DNA of 48,323 nucleotides, taken from Methylomonas sp. (GTDB lineage: Bacteria > Pseudomonadota > Gammaproteobacteria > Methylococcales > Methylomonadaceae). The notes under the pieces are model-generated. The model was not told where the DNA came from. It made no database searches and was given only the letters and a program-made list of their open reading frames with translations. The stretch lies in assembly GCF_023228165.1 (NCBI RefSeq), contig NZ_JALOBS010000035.1, positions 1-48,323 of the forward strand. The letters run 5' to 3'. The position numbers were made by a program, and so were the translations under genes. Each line of letters starts with the position of its first letter. The first letter of the stretch is position 1. This document shows, in pieces, positions 26,559-36,045 of this stretch.

Positions 26559-28427
26559 ATGAGCGCTGTCCGCAATGAAATTACTACCGACACCGGCAGT
26601 AGCATAAGAATAGATTCCTACCCCGCATCGGAAAAAATCTATATCCCAGGCAGCCGGCCTGACATTCAAGTACCGATGCGTCAAATCAACCTGTCGGATA
26701 CACCCGCTACTTTCGGTGCCGAGAAAAATCCGCCGATTTTCGTCTATGATACCTCCGGTGTGTATACCGACCCGAATGTCGATGTGAACCTGCATAAAGG
26801 CCTGGGTTCAATACGCGGCGCCTGGATAGACGAGCGCGGCGACACCGAATTACTCAGCGGCCCCACCTCCAAATACGGCCATGAACGCTTGCACGATCCC
26901 AAAACGGCCGATCTGCGTTTCGAACTGGCCCGTAACCCGCGCCGCGCCAAAGCCGGCCATAACGTCTCGCAAATGCATTATGCCCGCAACGGCATCATCA
27001 CCCCGGAGATGGAATATATTGCCATCCGTGAAAATCAAAATCTGCAAGCGATGCGTGACCGTTACAAGGGTCAACACCCCGGCTTTTCTTACGGCGCCTC
27101 GATTCAATCGATGATTACCCCGGAATTCGTCCGCTCGGAAGTCGCCCGCGGCCGCGCCATCATCCCGGCCAATATCAATCACCCGGAACTGGAACCGATG
27201 ATCATCGGTCGCAATTTTCTGGTCAAAATCAACGGTAACCTGGGCAACTCGGCCGTCACCTCTTCCATCGAGGAAGAAGTGGAAAAAATGCTGTGGGGCA
27301 TCCGCTGGGGCGCCGACACCATCATGGACTTGTCCACCGGCAAGAACATCCACGAAACCCGCGAATGGATATTGCGCAACTCGCCGGTACCGATCGGCAC
27401 CGTGCCGATTTACCAGGCGCTCGAAAAAGTCGATGGCAGGGCCGAAGAGCTGACCTGGGATATTTTCCGCGACACACTAATTGAGCAAGCCGAACAAGGG
27501 GTGGATTATTTCACCATTCATGCCGGCGTGCGCCTGCACCACGTACCGCTGACCGCAAAACGCCTGACCGGCATCGTCTCCCGCGGCGGCTCCATCATGG
27601 CTAAATGGTGTCTGGCGCATCACACCGAAAGTTTCCTGTATACAAATTTCGAGGAAATCTGCGAGATCATGAAAGCTTACGACGTGTCGTTTTCATTAGG
27701 CGACGGCTTGCGGCCAGGCTCGATTTACGACGCTAACGACGAAGCCCAATTCGGCGAACTGGAAACCTTGGGCGAACTGACCCAAGTCGCCTGGAAGCAC
27801 GACGTGCAAACCATGATTGAAGGCCCAGGCCATGTGCCTCTGCAAATGATCAAGGTCAATATGGAAAAACAATTGGAAGATTGTTTCGAAGCGCCCTTCT
27901 ATACTTTGGGCCCGCTGACCACCGACATCGCCCCCGGCTACGACCATATCACTTCCGCGATAGGTGCCGCCAACATCGGTTGGTACGGTTGCGCGATGCT
28001 GTGCTACGTGACCCAAAAAGAGCATTTGGGCCTGCCCAACAAGCAAGACGTCCGCGAAGGCATCGTCACTTACAAGATCGCCGCCCATGCCGCCGATTTG
28101 GCCAAAGGCCATCCCGGCGCGCAGATCCGCGACAACGCCATGTCCAAGGCGCGTTTCGAATTCCGCTGGGAAGACCAGTTCAATCTGGCGCTGGACCCGG
28201 AAAAAGCCCGCTCTTTCCACGACGAAACCTTGCCCAAGGATTCAGCTAAGGTCGCCCATTTCTGTTCGATGTGCGGCCCGCATTTCTGTTCGATGAAAAT
28301 CAGCCAGGACGTACGTGATTACGCGGCGGAAAAAGGTTTACAGGAAGAAGAAGCGCTAAGACAAGGCATGGTTGAAAAGTCCGAGCAATTTTTGAAGGAA
28401 GGCGCGGCGATCTATCACGAAGTGTAG
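26559..28427 (+). CDS. thiC: Phosphomethylpyrimidine synthase
   Basis: A 622-residue radical SAM enzyme converting aminoimidazole ribotide to the thiamine pyrimidine HMP-P. It has YIPGSRPDIQVPMRQI, the long TIM-barrel core (NINHPELEPMIIGRNFLVKINGNLGNSAVTSSIEEEVEK) and the C-terminal cluster motif CSMCGPHFCSMK (CxxCxxxxC, about residues 569-577). The start at 26559 has GGAG six bases upstream; a more upstream in-frame ATG lacks one. Control is by the TPP riboswitch, and a strong hairpin follows the gene. Confidence 0.97.
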   Translation: MSAVRNEITTDTGSSIRIDSYPASEKIYIPGSRPDIQVPMRQINLSDTPATFGAEKNPPIFVYDTSGVYTDPNVDVNLHKGLGSIRGAWIDERGDTELLSGPTSKYGHERLHDPKTADLRFELARNPRRAKAGHNVSQMHYARNGIITPEMEYIAIRENQNLQAMRDRYKGQHPGFSYGASIQSMITPEFVRSEVARGRAIIPANINHPELEPMIIGRNFLVKINGNLGNSAVTSSIEEEVEKMLWGIRWGADTIMDLSTGKNIHETREWILRNSPVPIGTVPIYQALEKVDGRAEELTWDIFRDTLIEQAEQGVDYFTIHAGVRLHHVPLTAKRLTGIVSRGGSIMAKWCLAHHTESFLYTNFEEICEIMKAYDVSFSLGDGLRPGSIYDANDEAQFGELETLGELTQVAWKHDVQTMIEGPGHVPLQMIKVNMEKQLEDCFEAPFYTLGPLTTDIAPGYDHITSAIGAANIGWYGCAMLCYVTQKEHLGLPNKQDVREGIVTYKIAAHAADLAKGHPGAQIRDNAMSKARFEFRWEDQFNLALDPEKARSFHDETLPKDSAKVAHFCSMCGPHFCSMKISQDVRDYAAEKGLQEEEALRQGMVEKSEQFLKEGAAIYHEV

Positions 28428-28453
28428 CCAAACGCCGCTTTAGTCCATAAGAC

Positions 28454-28491
28454 AAAGAGGCTGGTTTTCAACCTTAAAAACCAGCCTCTTT
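28454..28491. terminator. Terminator between thiC and the convergent small gene
   Basis: A fifteen-base perfect stem AAAGAGGCTGGTTTT / AAAACCAGCCTCTTT with an 8-base loop, followed by a short T-containing tail. Its symmetry fits use by both convergent transcripts. Confidence 0.8.
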
Positions 28492-28509
28492 ACCCGCCTC
28501 CGACAAACG

Positions 28510-28911
28510 TTACTCGATTTTAAGCAATTCTTTACCGTCCGTGGAAAAACGGCAAATCCCAGCGACAAAATAACTGCAATCCTCCGACTGTTCAATAGTG
28601 GCCCCTTCGGGTAAAAGTTTAATAGTCAGACTGCAATAATGCGCCTCACCCTCGGCCCGCCTTTTCATTAACAACTCATCTTCGGCTACGGCTTTAGCCT
28701 CCCCGGAAATAGTTGCCGAACAAGCATTTTCACCAAACTCATCTGCGTTTGGTTCAAAATCCACATCCACGGTCACCGTGGTTTCATCTTCCACGGTGTT
28801 AATTTTTAAATGCTGGACATGATTGTCGTCCCTCAACAAATAATGATCCGTTGCCGCCAAGGCAGCTCCTGAAACCAGCATTGCAGCCATCAGGCACATT
28901 TTTATTTTCAT
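28510..28911 (-). CDS. Small secreted protein of unknown function
   Basis: A 133-residue protein with a signal peptide, MKIKMCLMAAMLVSGAALA|A, cleaved after Ala-Leu-Ala. The mature part is acidic and holds four cysteines (ACSATI, HYCSLTI, EDCSYF, GICRF), likely two disulfides, consistent with a periplasmic location. GGAGAG lies six bases before the ATG. I recognise no family. A 243-base spacer separates it from the divergent metG. Confidence 0.65.
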   Translation of the reverse strand: MKIKMCLMAAMLVSGAALAATDHYLLRDDNHVQHLKINTVEDETTVTVDVDFEPNADEFGENACSATISGEAKAVAEDELLMKRRAEGEAHYCSLTIKLLPEGATIEQSEDCSYFVAGICRFSTDGKELLKIE

Positions 28912-29154
28912 AATCGCTCTCCTTTAAGCTCAACATTTAACGACAAAATCCCGCTGATCAAGTCGTATGACACATCAATCCAAACGGGATTGATCGAATC
29001 CCCATACTCTGCTTCCACTCCGCCGGAGTCAAGCCGAAACCCACACCAAACGCATGACAATTAAGGCAAATTAGCAAATTCCCGTGCAGCGATCATGAAA
29101 GAAAGGCGGTTTTATGACATAATCCGCGCTCATTTTTCATGCTGTTTTGTGTCC

Positions 29155-31170
29155 ATGCCTAACCGAACAATCCTTGTTACCAGTGCTCTCCCTTACGCCA
29201 ACGGCCCGATTCACTTAGGCCATTTGGTCGAATACATCCAAACCGACATCTGGGTGCGCTTCCAGAAAATGCGCGGCCACCAATGCCACTATGTATGCGC
29301 GGACGACACCCACGGCACCCCAATCATGTTGCGAGCCGACAGAGAAGGCATCACACCGGAACAATTGATTGCTCAAGTCGAACAGGAACACCGCGCCGAT
29401 TTCGATGCTTTCGGCGTGGCTTTCGACCATTATCACAGCACTCATTCGGAAGAAAACAAAACCCTATCCAGCCTGATATACAAACGCTTGCGCGACGGCG
29501 GCCATATCAACAGTCGCAGCATTACCCAGGCATTTGATCCGGTTAAAAACATGTTCCTGCCGGATCGTTTCATCAAAGGCGATTGCCCGAAATGCGGCGC
29601 CGCCGATCAATATGGCGACAATTGCGAAGCCTGCGGCGCCACCTACTCGCCGATGGAACTGAAAAACGCGGTATCGGCCATTTCCGGCGAAAAACCCATA
29701 GAAAAGGATTCGCTGCATTACTTTTTTAATTTGGGCGATTTCAGCGACATGCTGAACGACTGGACCCGCGCCGGACATTTGCAGCCGGAAGTCAGCAATA
29801 AAATGGCGGAATGGCTGCAAAACGGCCTGCAGGAATGGGACATTTCCCGCGATGCCCCCTACTTCGGCTTCGAAATACCCGACGCGCCGGGCAAATATTT
29901 CTATGTCTGGCTAGATGCGCCTATCGGCTACATGGCCAGCTGCAAAGCTTTGTGCGACAAGCAAGGCTTCGATTTCGACAGTTACTGGCATAAAGACAGT
30001 GCAACCGAGCTATATCACTTCATCGGCAAGGACATCATCTATTTCCACGCGCTGTTCTGGCCGGCCATGCTACATGGCGCGGATTTCCGTACCCCCAGCG
30101 CCATTTTCGCCCACGGATTTTTGACCGTAAACGGCGAAAAAATGTCGAAATCCCGCGGCACCTTCATCAAAGCCCGTACTTATCTGGACCATCTGAACCC
30201 GGAATACTTGCGCTATTACTTTGCCGCCAAACTCAGCGCCGGCGTCGACGACATCGACTTGAGCTTCGACGACTTTACCCAACGCGTGAATGCCGACTTA
30301 GTCGGTAAAGTGGTCAATATCGGCAGCCGTTGCAGCGGCTTCATCAGCAAACGCTTTGAGGGCTTGTTGTCCAGCGAATGCGCAGAGCCGGACTTGTTCC
30401 AGCAATTTATCGATGCACAAAGCGATATTGCCGATCTTTATGAAAACCGCGAATTCGGTAAAGCCATGCGCGAAATCATGGCCCTGGCGGATAAAGCCAA
30501 CCAATATATCGACGACAAAAAACCCTGGCTGATCGCCAAGGAAGAAGGCAGGGAATTGGAGCTGCAACAAGTCTGCAGCGTCGGCTTAAATTTATTCCGT
30601 ATCCTGATCGCCTATCTGAAGCCAGTGATTCCAACGCTGGCGGCCAATGCCGAACAATTCCTGAATCTACCGCCGCAAGCTTGGCCAAGCGATGCCCAGC
30701 CTTTGCTGATGCACAAAATCAATCCATTTACCCCGCTGATGACCCGCGTCGATCCTGAAAAAATCGCCGCCATCGTGGAAGCCTCCAAGGAAAACCTGCA
30801 GCCGACCCCGCAGCCGGTTGCCAAGCGTTTCGATGCCGTCGCCGAGCCGATCGAAATCGACGACTTCGCCAAAATCGATCTGCGCATTGCCAAAATCATC
30901 AACGCGGAACACGTGGAAGGCGCCGAGAAACTGCTGCATTTAACCGTCGATATCGGCGACGAAACCCGCAGCATCTTCGCCGGCATCAAATCGGCGTACG
31001 CCCCGGAAGACCTGATCGGCAAACTGACTGTAGTGGTCGCCAACCTGAAACCGCGCAAAATGCGTTTCGGATTATCGGAAGGCATGGTGCTGGCTGCGGG
31101 ACCGGGTGGCAAGGACTTGTGGGTGTTATCGCCCGACGCCGGCGCCCAGCCCGGCATGCGAGTAAAGTAA
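29155..31170 (+). CDS. metG: Methionyl-tRNA synthetase
   Basis: A 671-residue class I synthetase charging tRNA-Met. The HIGH motif is PIHLGHL (about 21-27) and the KMSKS motif is GEKMSKSRG (about 327-335). The zinc knuckle CPKCG...CEACG (about 144-160) has the four cysteines of the MetG1 type. A C-terminal tRNA-binding/dimerisation domain (IDDFAKIDLRIAKI onward, about 570-671) is fused. The start at 29155 is chosen by similarity; the extra 20 upstream codons are not conserved. rsxB follows after 7 bases. Confidence 0.97.
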   Translation: MPNRTILVTSALPYANGPIHLGHLVEYIQTDIWVRFQKMRGHQCHYVCADDTHGTPIMLRADREGITPEQLIAQVEQEHRADFDAFGVAFDHYHSTHSEENKTLSSLIYKRLRDGGHINSRSITQAFDPVKNMFLPDRFIKGDCPKCGAADQYGDNCEACGATYSPMELKNAVSAISGEKPIEKDSLHYFFNLGDFSDMLNDWTRAGHLQPEVSNKMAEWLQNGLQEWDISRDAPYFGFEIPDAPGKYFYVWLDAPIGYMASCKALCDKQGFDFDSYWHKDSATELYHFIGKDIIYFHALFWPAMLHGADFRTPSAIFAHGFLTVNGEKMSKSRGTFIKARTYLDHLNPEYLRYYFAAKLSAGVDDIDLSFDDFTQRVNADLVGKVVNIGSRCSGFISKRFEGLLSSECAEPDLFQQFIDAQSDIADLYENREFGKAMREIMALADKANQYIDDKKPWLIAKEEGRELELQQVCSVGLNLFRILIAYLKPVIPTLAANAEQFLNLPPQAWPSDAQPLLMHKINPFTPLMTRVDPEKIAAIVEASKENLQPTPQPVAKRFDAVAEPIEIDDFAKIDLRIAKIINAEHVEGAEKLLHLTVDIGDETRSIFAGIKSAYAPEDLIGKLTVVVANLKPRKMRFGLSEGMVLAAGPGGKDLWVLSPDAGAQPGMRVK

Positions 31171-31177
31171 AGCCCTC

Positions 31178-31741
31178 ATGACCGCGCCACTCGCCGAGCA
31201 AATCGACGCCCTGCTGCCGCAAACCCAATGCCGCAAATGCGGCTTTGCCGGCTGCAAGCCGTACGCTGAAGCCATCGCCCAAGGTAGCGCGGATATTAAC
31301 CAATGCCCGCCCGGTGGCGAATCCGGCATTTTCAAGCTTTCAACATTGCTGGGCGTTGCCGCCAAACCGCTCGACCCCGCCTTCGGTATCGAGCGCCCCA
31401 GACTGGTTGCGGTTATTAATGAAGTGGACTGCATAGGCTGCACCAAGTGCCTGCCGCCCTGCCCGACCGACGCGATTTTGGGCAGCGCCAAGCACATGCA
31501 CACCGTCATAGAGGCGGAATGCACCGGCTGCGAATTATGCGTAGCACCCTGTCCCGTCAATTGCATCAGCATGCAGCCCGCCGTCGACCCAGACTGGACC
31601 ACCGAAAATGCCAACCACGGCAGACGCCGCTTTCAAGCCAAAAATCGTCGCTTAACTCAACAGGAAGCTGAAAAAGCCGAACGCTTAAACCGGCAAAAGC
31701 AATTACTCGCCAAAATTAAAAGCGCAAAAACGTCACTTTAA
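31178..31741 (+). CDS. rsxB: RsxB/RnfB-type iron-sulfur electron transport protein, stand-alone
   Basis: A 187-residue protein. The N-terminal [4Fe-4S] domain has CRKCGFAGCKPYAEAIAQG...CPPGG, followed by two ferredoxin motifs, CIGCTKCLPPCP and CTGCELCVAPCP. The N-terminal membrane helix of complete RnfB is missing and the C-terminus is a charged helix. No rnfACDGE genes are nearby. A stand-alone short RnfB next to metG is also known in other gammaproteobacteria. It is probably a soluble electron carrier, perhaps involved in Fe-S repair or low-potential reduction (inference). Confidence 0.88.
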   Translation: MTAPLAEQIDALLPQTQCRKCGFAGCKPYAEAIAQGSADINQCPPGGESGIFKLSTLLGVAAKPLDPAFGIERPRLVAVINEVDCIGCTKCLPPCPTDAILGSAKHMHTVIEAECTGCELCVAPCPVNCISMQPAVDPDWTTENANHGRRRFQAKNRRLTQQEAEKAERLNRQKQLLAKIKSAKTSL

Positions 31742-31753
31742 TCGGCATCGGCA

Positions 31754-31782
31754 ATGACTTAACGCCTAATTAGCTTTATAAT
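31754..31782 (+). promoter_or_regulatory. Sigma-70 promoter of tRNA-Arg
   Basis: A perfect -10 TATAAT (31777-31782) lies 17 bases after a weaker -35, ATGACT (31754-31759). A GC-rich discriminator follows, as in stable RNA promoters, and the tRNA begins about 16 bases past the likely start. Confidence 0.7.
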
Positions 31783-31804
31783 GCCGCTCCTAATCATACG
31801 ATAC

Positions 31805-31881
31805 GCGCCCGTAGCTCAGCTGGATAGAGCGCAGCCCTCCGGAGGCTGAGGCCAGAGGTTCGAATCCTCTCGGGCGCGCCA
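31805..31881 (+). tRNA. tRNA-Arg, anticodon CCG
   Basis: A 77-nt cloverleaf with encoded CCA. The acceptor stem GCGCCCG pairs with CGGGCGC; the anticodon arm CAGCC-CTCCGGA-GGCTG has anticodon CCG and decodes CGG; the T arm is AGAGG-TTCGAAT-CCTCT. No T run or obvious terminator follows immediately. Confidence 0.97.
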
Positions 31882-32339
31882 TTTCTATACTCACCCCATA
31901 TTGTATTCTTGGCTCTGTGCCACGCTCTTAAAATCACTGAACATACATCGGCGCAAATTGACATTTACCCTCAATTGTCAATTTAGCTTCAGAAAGTACT
32001 TTAAATGGATTGACTATAAGCGCTTGGGGACAAGTCATCATGTATTAGCGTTCGCTCGTATCGTATTCTTTGGAACTTGACCCATTGCTATCTATCGCCC
32101 AATCAAACACAAATGTTTAGACGTCGGAAAGTGACAGAAACGATGCACTGAATTCAAACAGTAATCCCTAATAGCTGCTGAGATTCGAATTTACAGGGTT
32201 TCAAATGACCAACGTCTCTGGCCGACCCAAACCAGCCACCGATCTGAATAATGGCTGATCGTCTGGTTTCTGTCCGATAGCGGCCTTAGAAATGTCTAAC
32301 AAAATTCAGTTTGCTGCAACTTGCAACCATAGGCAATTT
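31882..32339. other. Non-coding stretch after the tRNA
   Basis: No gene recognised. A 9-base inverted repeat AAATTGACA / TGTCAATTT at about 31955-31984 could form a hairpin. No integrase gene and no long direct repeat of the tRNA end is visible within the window. Confidence 0.35.
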
Positions 32340-33471
32340 TTAAACCCGTAAGCTTATAGCCTTTTCGAGCAACGCCAATTGAGCCGGCAGGCAAATCGAC
32401 TTTAGGTCGTATTTTTCCACTATCGTCTGCCGGGCATTTTGTCTTATTTCAGCGAATCCGCCGTTTCCGGCTTCCAATGTGGTAATCACGCGCTCCGCTA
32501 TTTCGGACGGCGAAAAGATGTCGACGAAAAATCCGTTTTCGCCGTCTCGGATAACCTCCTCGACAGGCGCCGTTTTGGAAGCGACTACCAAACAGCCGGC
32601 GGACATCGCTTCCAGCATCGACCACGATAGCACGAATGGATAAGTCAAATAGACGTGGACGCGGGAAATTTGCACGATTTTCACGAAGTTGGGGTAAGGC
32701 ACTTTGCCAAGAAAATGCACGCGATTCAGGTCCAGCGAACCGCCGACTTCATTTAACAATTGCTGCCGGTAGGTTTACCCCTGTGGAAGGCGTTTACCGT
32801 AACTGACGTCGTCCCCGCCGACGATCAATATTCTGGCCTTCGGCCGTTTATCCAGGATGGCCGGCAAGATGCAGGCGTGCTTCTGCATCGGGGATGACGG
32901 TCCGCGTATCGATGCCCTCGTGTACTACATGCAGCATGTCGCGGTACCTCTCGGGGTAGAGAGACTTCTGCCAGTCGGTAGGACATGGGCCGATGTCCGC
33001 CGCATTGAGTGCTAATAGATTCCCCAGGTTTTGGGTGCGCAGCCTGGGGCCGGTATCGAATAACTTCGGCTCGTCCGGGGCGAAGCCTACGTCGGCGCCT
33101 TGAGCCCGGTAGAAAAATTCAAAGTAACCCAATAGCGGCACATAGGGAAAGACGTCTTTCAAATACCAAATCTCTCCCCAGCCATTGTGGCCGACGATCA
33201 CGTAGGGCGTGAAACCGGACTGTTTTAGGTTCAACGCGATACGCGCGACCGTCTGGGCATTCAGCAAGCCCGCTTCGGTGCCCTGCAGATAATGATGCAT
33301 GTTCCGGGTAACCAGCCGATGAGGCTGGTAAACCAATTTACGGACGCCCGGTAATTCCGCATCCCGGCGTTGGGTAATGAACACCACTTGATTGCCGGGA
33401 ATCGAACCTAGGTGCTGCGCTAAGTGCAAGTATTGGCCGGGGAAGTTTTGATGGACGAACAGGATTTTCAT
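32340..33471 (-). pseudogene. Glycosyltransferase family 4 pseudogene
   Basis: The N-terminal part (33471-32848) starts MKILFVHQNFPGQYLHLAQHL and carries VIVGHNGWGEIWYLKDVFP and VVHEGIDT, typical of GT4 enzymes. The frame then ends in a TAA just past LAGHPG. In another frame the protein continues AILDKRPKARILIVGGDDVSYGKRLPQG, hits a TAA (32775-32777), and goes on in the same frame as YRQQLLNEVGG, then FVLSWSMLEAMSAGCLVVASKTAPVEEVI (the nucleotide-sugar-binding E motif). So at least one frameshift (around 32850-32875) and one nonsense codon are present. The product would have been a cytosolic glycosyltransferase for an exopolysaccharide or glycan. Confidence 0.85.
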
Positions 33472-34222
33472 GGATGCGCGGTGTGCGTCAATGCAGTTGA
33501 TTGGAATTTTGTAAGGAGTTAGAGAATATTCCGGCTTGGATTGAATGCGCGGTGCATTGTATACCTTTTGCAGTTCAACTTTCGGTGTATTCGTTCACCT
33601 AGAGCTTTGGGAGATAGTGTGCTGAAAGTGGAAATGCCGGCTATCCTTTCGGGCTGTTTAACGGATAGGCGTGCGGCATTTTCTAGCGACAAACATACGC
33701 TGTCAAGGTTTTGTCATATTTTAAAGCTATGATGTGGTTCACAATGAAGTTTTGTGTTTTGGGAACTTATGCACAAAAGCATGCGGCAATGGTAACTGGA
33801 AGTGCAATTGGAAAACTTTGAAAATCGTATGGGATGCGTACTCTATCTGGCTATTCGGCGCAATGTACATTGGTTATTGCGCCTTGTGGCCGTCGAAAAA
33901 AATTAGCCTAGGTTATCAAGAACAAAGAATATATATTCGCCTAATTATATGGTAAATGGATTGCCGGAAACACTATATCAAATTAATAAATCCGGTAAGA
34001 GGTCGTTAATTTTATTAGATCAACTCGATGATAATTGGGGTTGTAACGAGTGCTTATTACGTTACATTGAAGTTTGTTGGTATTTATTTTTATGCAAATA
34101 ATCAACAGGAAGATAAGTCATGAAATATAGTGAGGAAACTTCTCAATGGATTGGTAGTGAAAAATAAAACAATCAATAAGCCGATATGTTAGGCCATTCC
34201 TAGATTGCTATCACTGAAGCTT
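33472..34222. other. AT-rich, degraded region
   Basis: Composition shifts to AT-rich from about 33700. Open frames at 33734-33955 and 33949-34101 (reading MVNGLPETLYQINKSGKRSL...) have no recognisable family or ribosome binding site and may be remnants of foreign genes. Confidence 0.35.
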
Positions 34223-34468
34223 ATGAAGCAAGAAAAAAATACAAAAGAATTTAAAATATTTTGCATTGTCATGGGTTTTTTTTTAGTGGCCGTTGGTGTT
34301 TATCAAATAATAAACATTAAGGAATACAAGCCAAATTTTGACGACCGATGGGGGACGATCACGTACCTTATATACAGTATATTTGGGCCATATGGCGAGC
34401 CGTGTGGCTCAGTGTTATTTGGAGTTTACTTGTTTTACGTTGCTTTTCTTAAGTCAATTAAAAAATAG
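34223..34468 (+). CDS. Small hypothetical membrane protein
   Basis: An 81-residue protein from the ATG at 34223 (six codons inside the longest frame). It has two hydrophobic segments, FCIVMGFFLVAVGVYQII and VLFGVYLFYVAFLKSI, with a polar stretch between. Its codon use is AT-rich, unlike the housekeeping genes around it, suggesting foreign origin. No strong ribosome binding site and no known family. Confidence 0.4.
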   Translation: MKQEKNTKEFKIFCIVMGFFLVAVGVYQIINIKEYKPNFDDRWGTITYLIYSIFGPYGEPCGSVLFGVYLFYVAFLKSIKK

Positions 34469-34569
34469 GAGTGTTTTTCGTGCCTGCTATGTCCACTGTT
34501 AATTTTATTATTACCCGGTCAGGAGTTATTATTACAACAGTCAACAGGGTCAGGCCTTACAATTGACAT

Positions 34570-34880
34570 TCATGACTTTCTCTTCTCAAGTTGTTTCACG
34601 GCGCGACTCACAGTTGCATAGCTGACACCAAAATGCTCGCCAACTTGAGCAAGCGTAAAATGGCCGCTTAAATATGCCCGCGCCATACCTTCATTGCGAC
34701 TATCATAACGCTCGAAATAATGACTCAATGAATTAGCAGGGGCCTGTTTTTGTTTCCTAGGGATATCTTTGAGTGATTGTTCAGGGTCAATCTTACCCTG
34801 CACTTCATCGATAAAGGCATCGGCTCCCAAATAAATCTGGTTTTTTAATTGCTGCCGGGTGATGGCTGTTTTTTTCCAAG
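34570..34880 (-). pseudogene. C-terminal remnant of REP-associated tyrosine transposase (RAYT)
   Basis: Only the C-terminal part is left. It reads LKNQIYLGADAFIDEVQ, KDIPRKQK, then MARAYLSGHFTLAQVGEHFGVSYATVSRAVKQLEK, the DnaA/TrpR-like helix-turn-helix tail of Y1_Tnp/RAYT proteins. The N-terminal His-U-His catalytic domain is missing. Upstream, the reading frame runs straight into a REP element, whose sequence supplies an accidental start at 34908. RAYTs mobilise REP sequences in many gammaproteobacteria, so finding the two together is expected. Confidence 0.75.
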
Positions 34881-34883
34881 GCC

Positions 34884-34968
34884 GTAGGGCGGATAAGCAA
34901 AGCGTCATCCGCCGCCTTGGGTAATCCTCTCAATGCATGACGCTATCGCTTATGCATCCTACGACTGC
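34884..34968. repeat. Pair of inverted REP elements
   Basis: The first unit (about 34886-34915, plus strand) starts GTAGGGCGGATAAGC and ends GTCATCCGCC. The second (about 34937-34967, minus strand) starts GTAGGATGCATAAGCGATAG and ends GTCATGCATT. Each is an imperfect palindrome starting GTAGG with the ATAAGC/AGCGT core; the head-to-head arrangement resembles a BIME. They abut the RAYT remnant and share the core with the element at 7509-7581. Confidence 0.75.
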
Positions 34969-35268
34969 GGACAACCATATGGCGGCAAACGAACATTTAG
35001 AAGTCATTGAAATTACTTCATCAAGCGACAGATTTTGGCCGAAACTGCCATCCATAAAGCCAATCGGAATAGCCTCAATAATTTTTGACGACTTTGAAAA
35101 AGCCAAGCATAGACTAGGTTTTTTGTGGTTCCCATTAAAGTCTGCCACCGTGAATAGGCTTCCAATGGGCTGTTGGCTGTACTGATTGTATCGAGCGTGC
35201 AATGCAAGGTATCGACAACCAGCTAACCGCAGCGCGACTCGCAGCATCAGGCCTGTCCAACTGCCAAA
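34969..35268. other. Stretch without a convincing gene
   Basis: Several overlapping frames on both strands are open but none resembles a known family or has a good ribosome binding site. It probably continues the degraded region. Confidence 0.3.
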
Positions 35269-36045
35269 TCACTCGGAGCTCAGCAGACGTTTGGCGCTCC
35301 GAAATGCTTCCGAACTTCCCGTGGGTACCCTCGGTATATTTCCGATAGTTTGTTCCAATGCCTGTATCCGGTATACATCCATTAAATGTGCCGTGTCCCC
35401 AGGAGGCAAGCGCTTTGCAACATCCAACATGGCTCGCGGGTCGTAACCCGAGGCGCGAAGTATACCCAGAGCGATTTGATCTGCTTGCTGTTCCTTGACC
35501 GGATCGATTTTTTGCATCACGGAACCGAGATCCACATCGTATTGTTTCGTGTCCGGGGTAGAAAAGATATCGAACAAGCCACGCGATGCGCCGCTACGGA
35601 ATTCTTGACAGAAATGTCCGGCCAATTCATGAGCAAGCTCATGAGCCAAGATCGCCGCCAGTTCGGCTTCGTCCTGTGCGAAGTTTACCGCGCCTTCGTT
35701 GACGAAAATATTGCCGGCGCCTATCGAAAATGCATTCGGTGCCAGATTGCGGACCAAGGTAAAGCGCCAGGGAATGGCGCGTGCTGCGCTACCGTAATGC
35801 TGGGCCAGTTGCAGACCCAGCGATTGCACATATTGACTAACTTCGTCATTGCCAGGTCTGAGCGGCCAATCGCGGACGATGCGCTGACGCAGCTTCATCG
35901 CCCTTTGCATTTCTCCAGGGCATAAGCCTTCTGCGCCCGCCGCGCCGATCAATAGGGTGAACAGCGCGCAGACAAGCAAGAGTCGCGGTAAAGCCGATGC
36001 CCCGGCTCTAACGACTGACGACGAAAGTCGATTCGTCTGTATCAT
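35269..36045 (-). CDS. Secreted M48-family zinc metalloprotease
   Basis: A 258-residue protein with a signal sequence (LLLVCALFTLLIGAAGA, about 22-38). The peptidase domain shows FSIGAGNIFVNEGAVNFAQDEAELAAILAHELAHELAGHF, with the HExxH motif near residue 138, and a downstream EQQADQIALGIL containing the third zinc ligand Glu and conserved Asp. This is the BepA/LoiP-like periplasmic M48 group, proteases that degrade misfolded outer-membrane proteins. It is the last gene of the five-gene operon; its ATG lies within the end of the preceding gene (38-base overlap), with GGGAAG five bases upstream. Confidence 0.9.
   Translation of the reverse strand: MIQTNRLSSSVVRAGASALPRLLLVCALFTLLIGAAGAEGLCPGEMQRAMKLRQRIVRDWPLRPGNDEVSQYVQSLGLQLAQHYGSAARAIPWRFTLVRNLAPNAFSIGAGNIFVNEGAVNFAQDEAELAAILAHELAHELAGHFCQEFRSGASRGLFDIFSTPDTKQYDVDLGSVMQKIDPVKEQQADQIALGILRASGYDPRAMLDVAKRLPPGDTAHLMDVYRIQALEQTIGNIPRVPTGSSEAFRSAKRLLSSE

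Noticed and set aside
34930..35247. Overlapping open frames on both strands
   Set aside because: They begin inside a REP element, lack ribosome binding sites and resemble no family.
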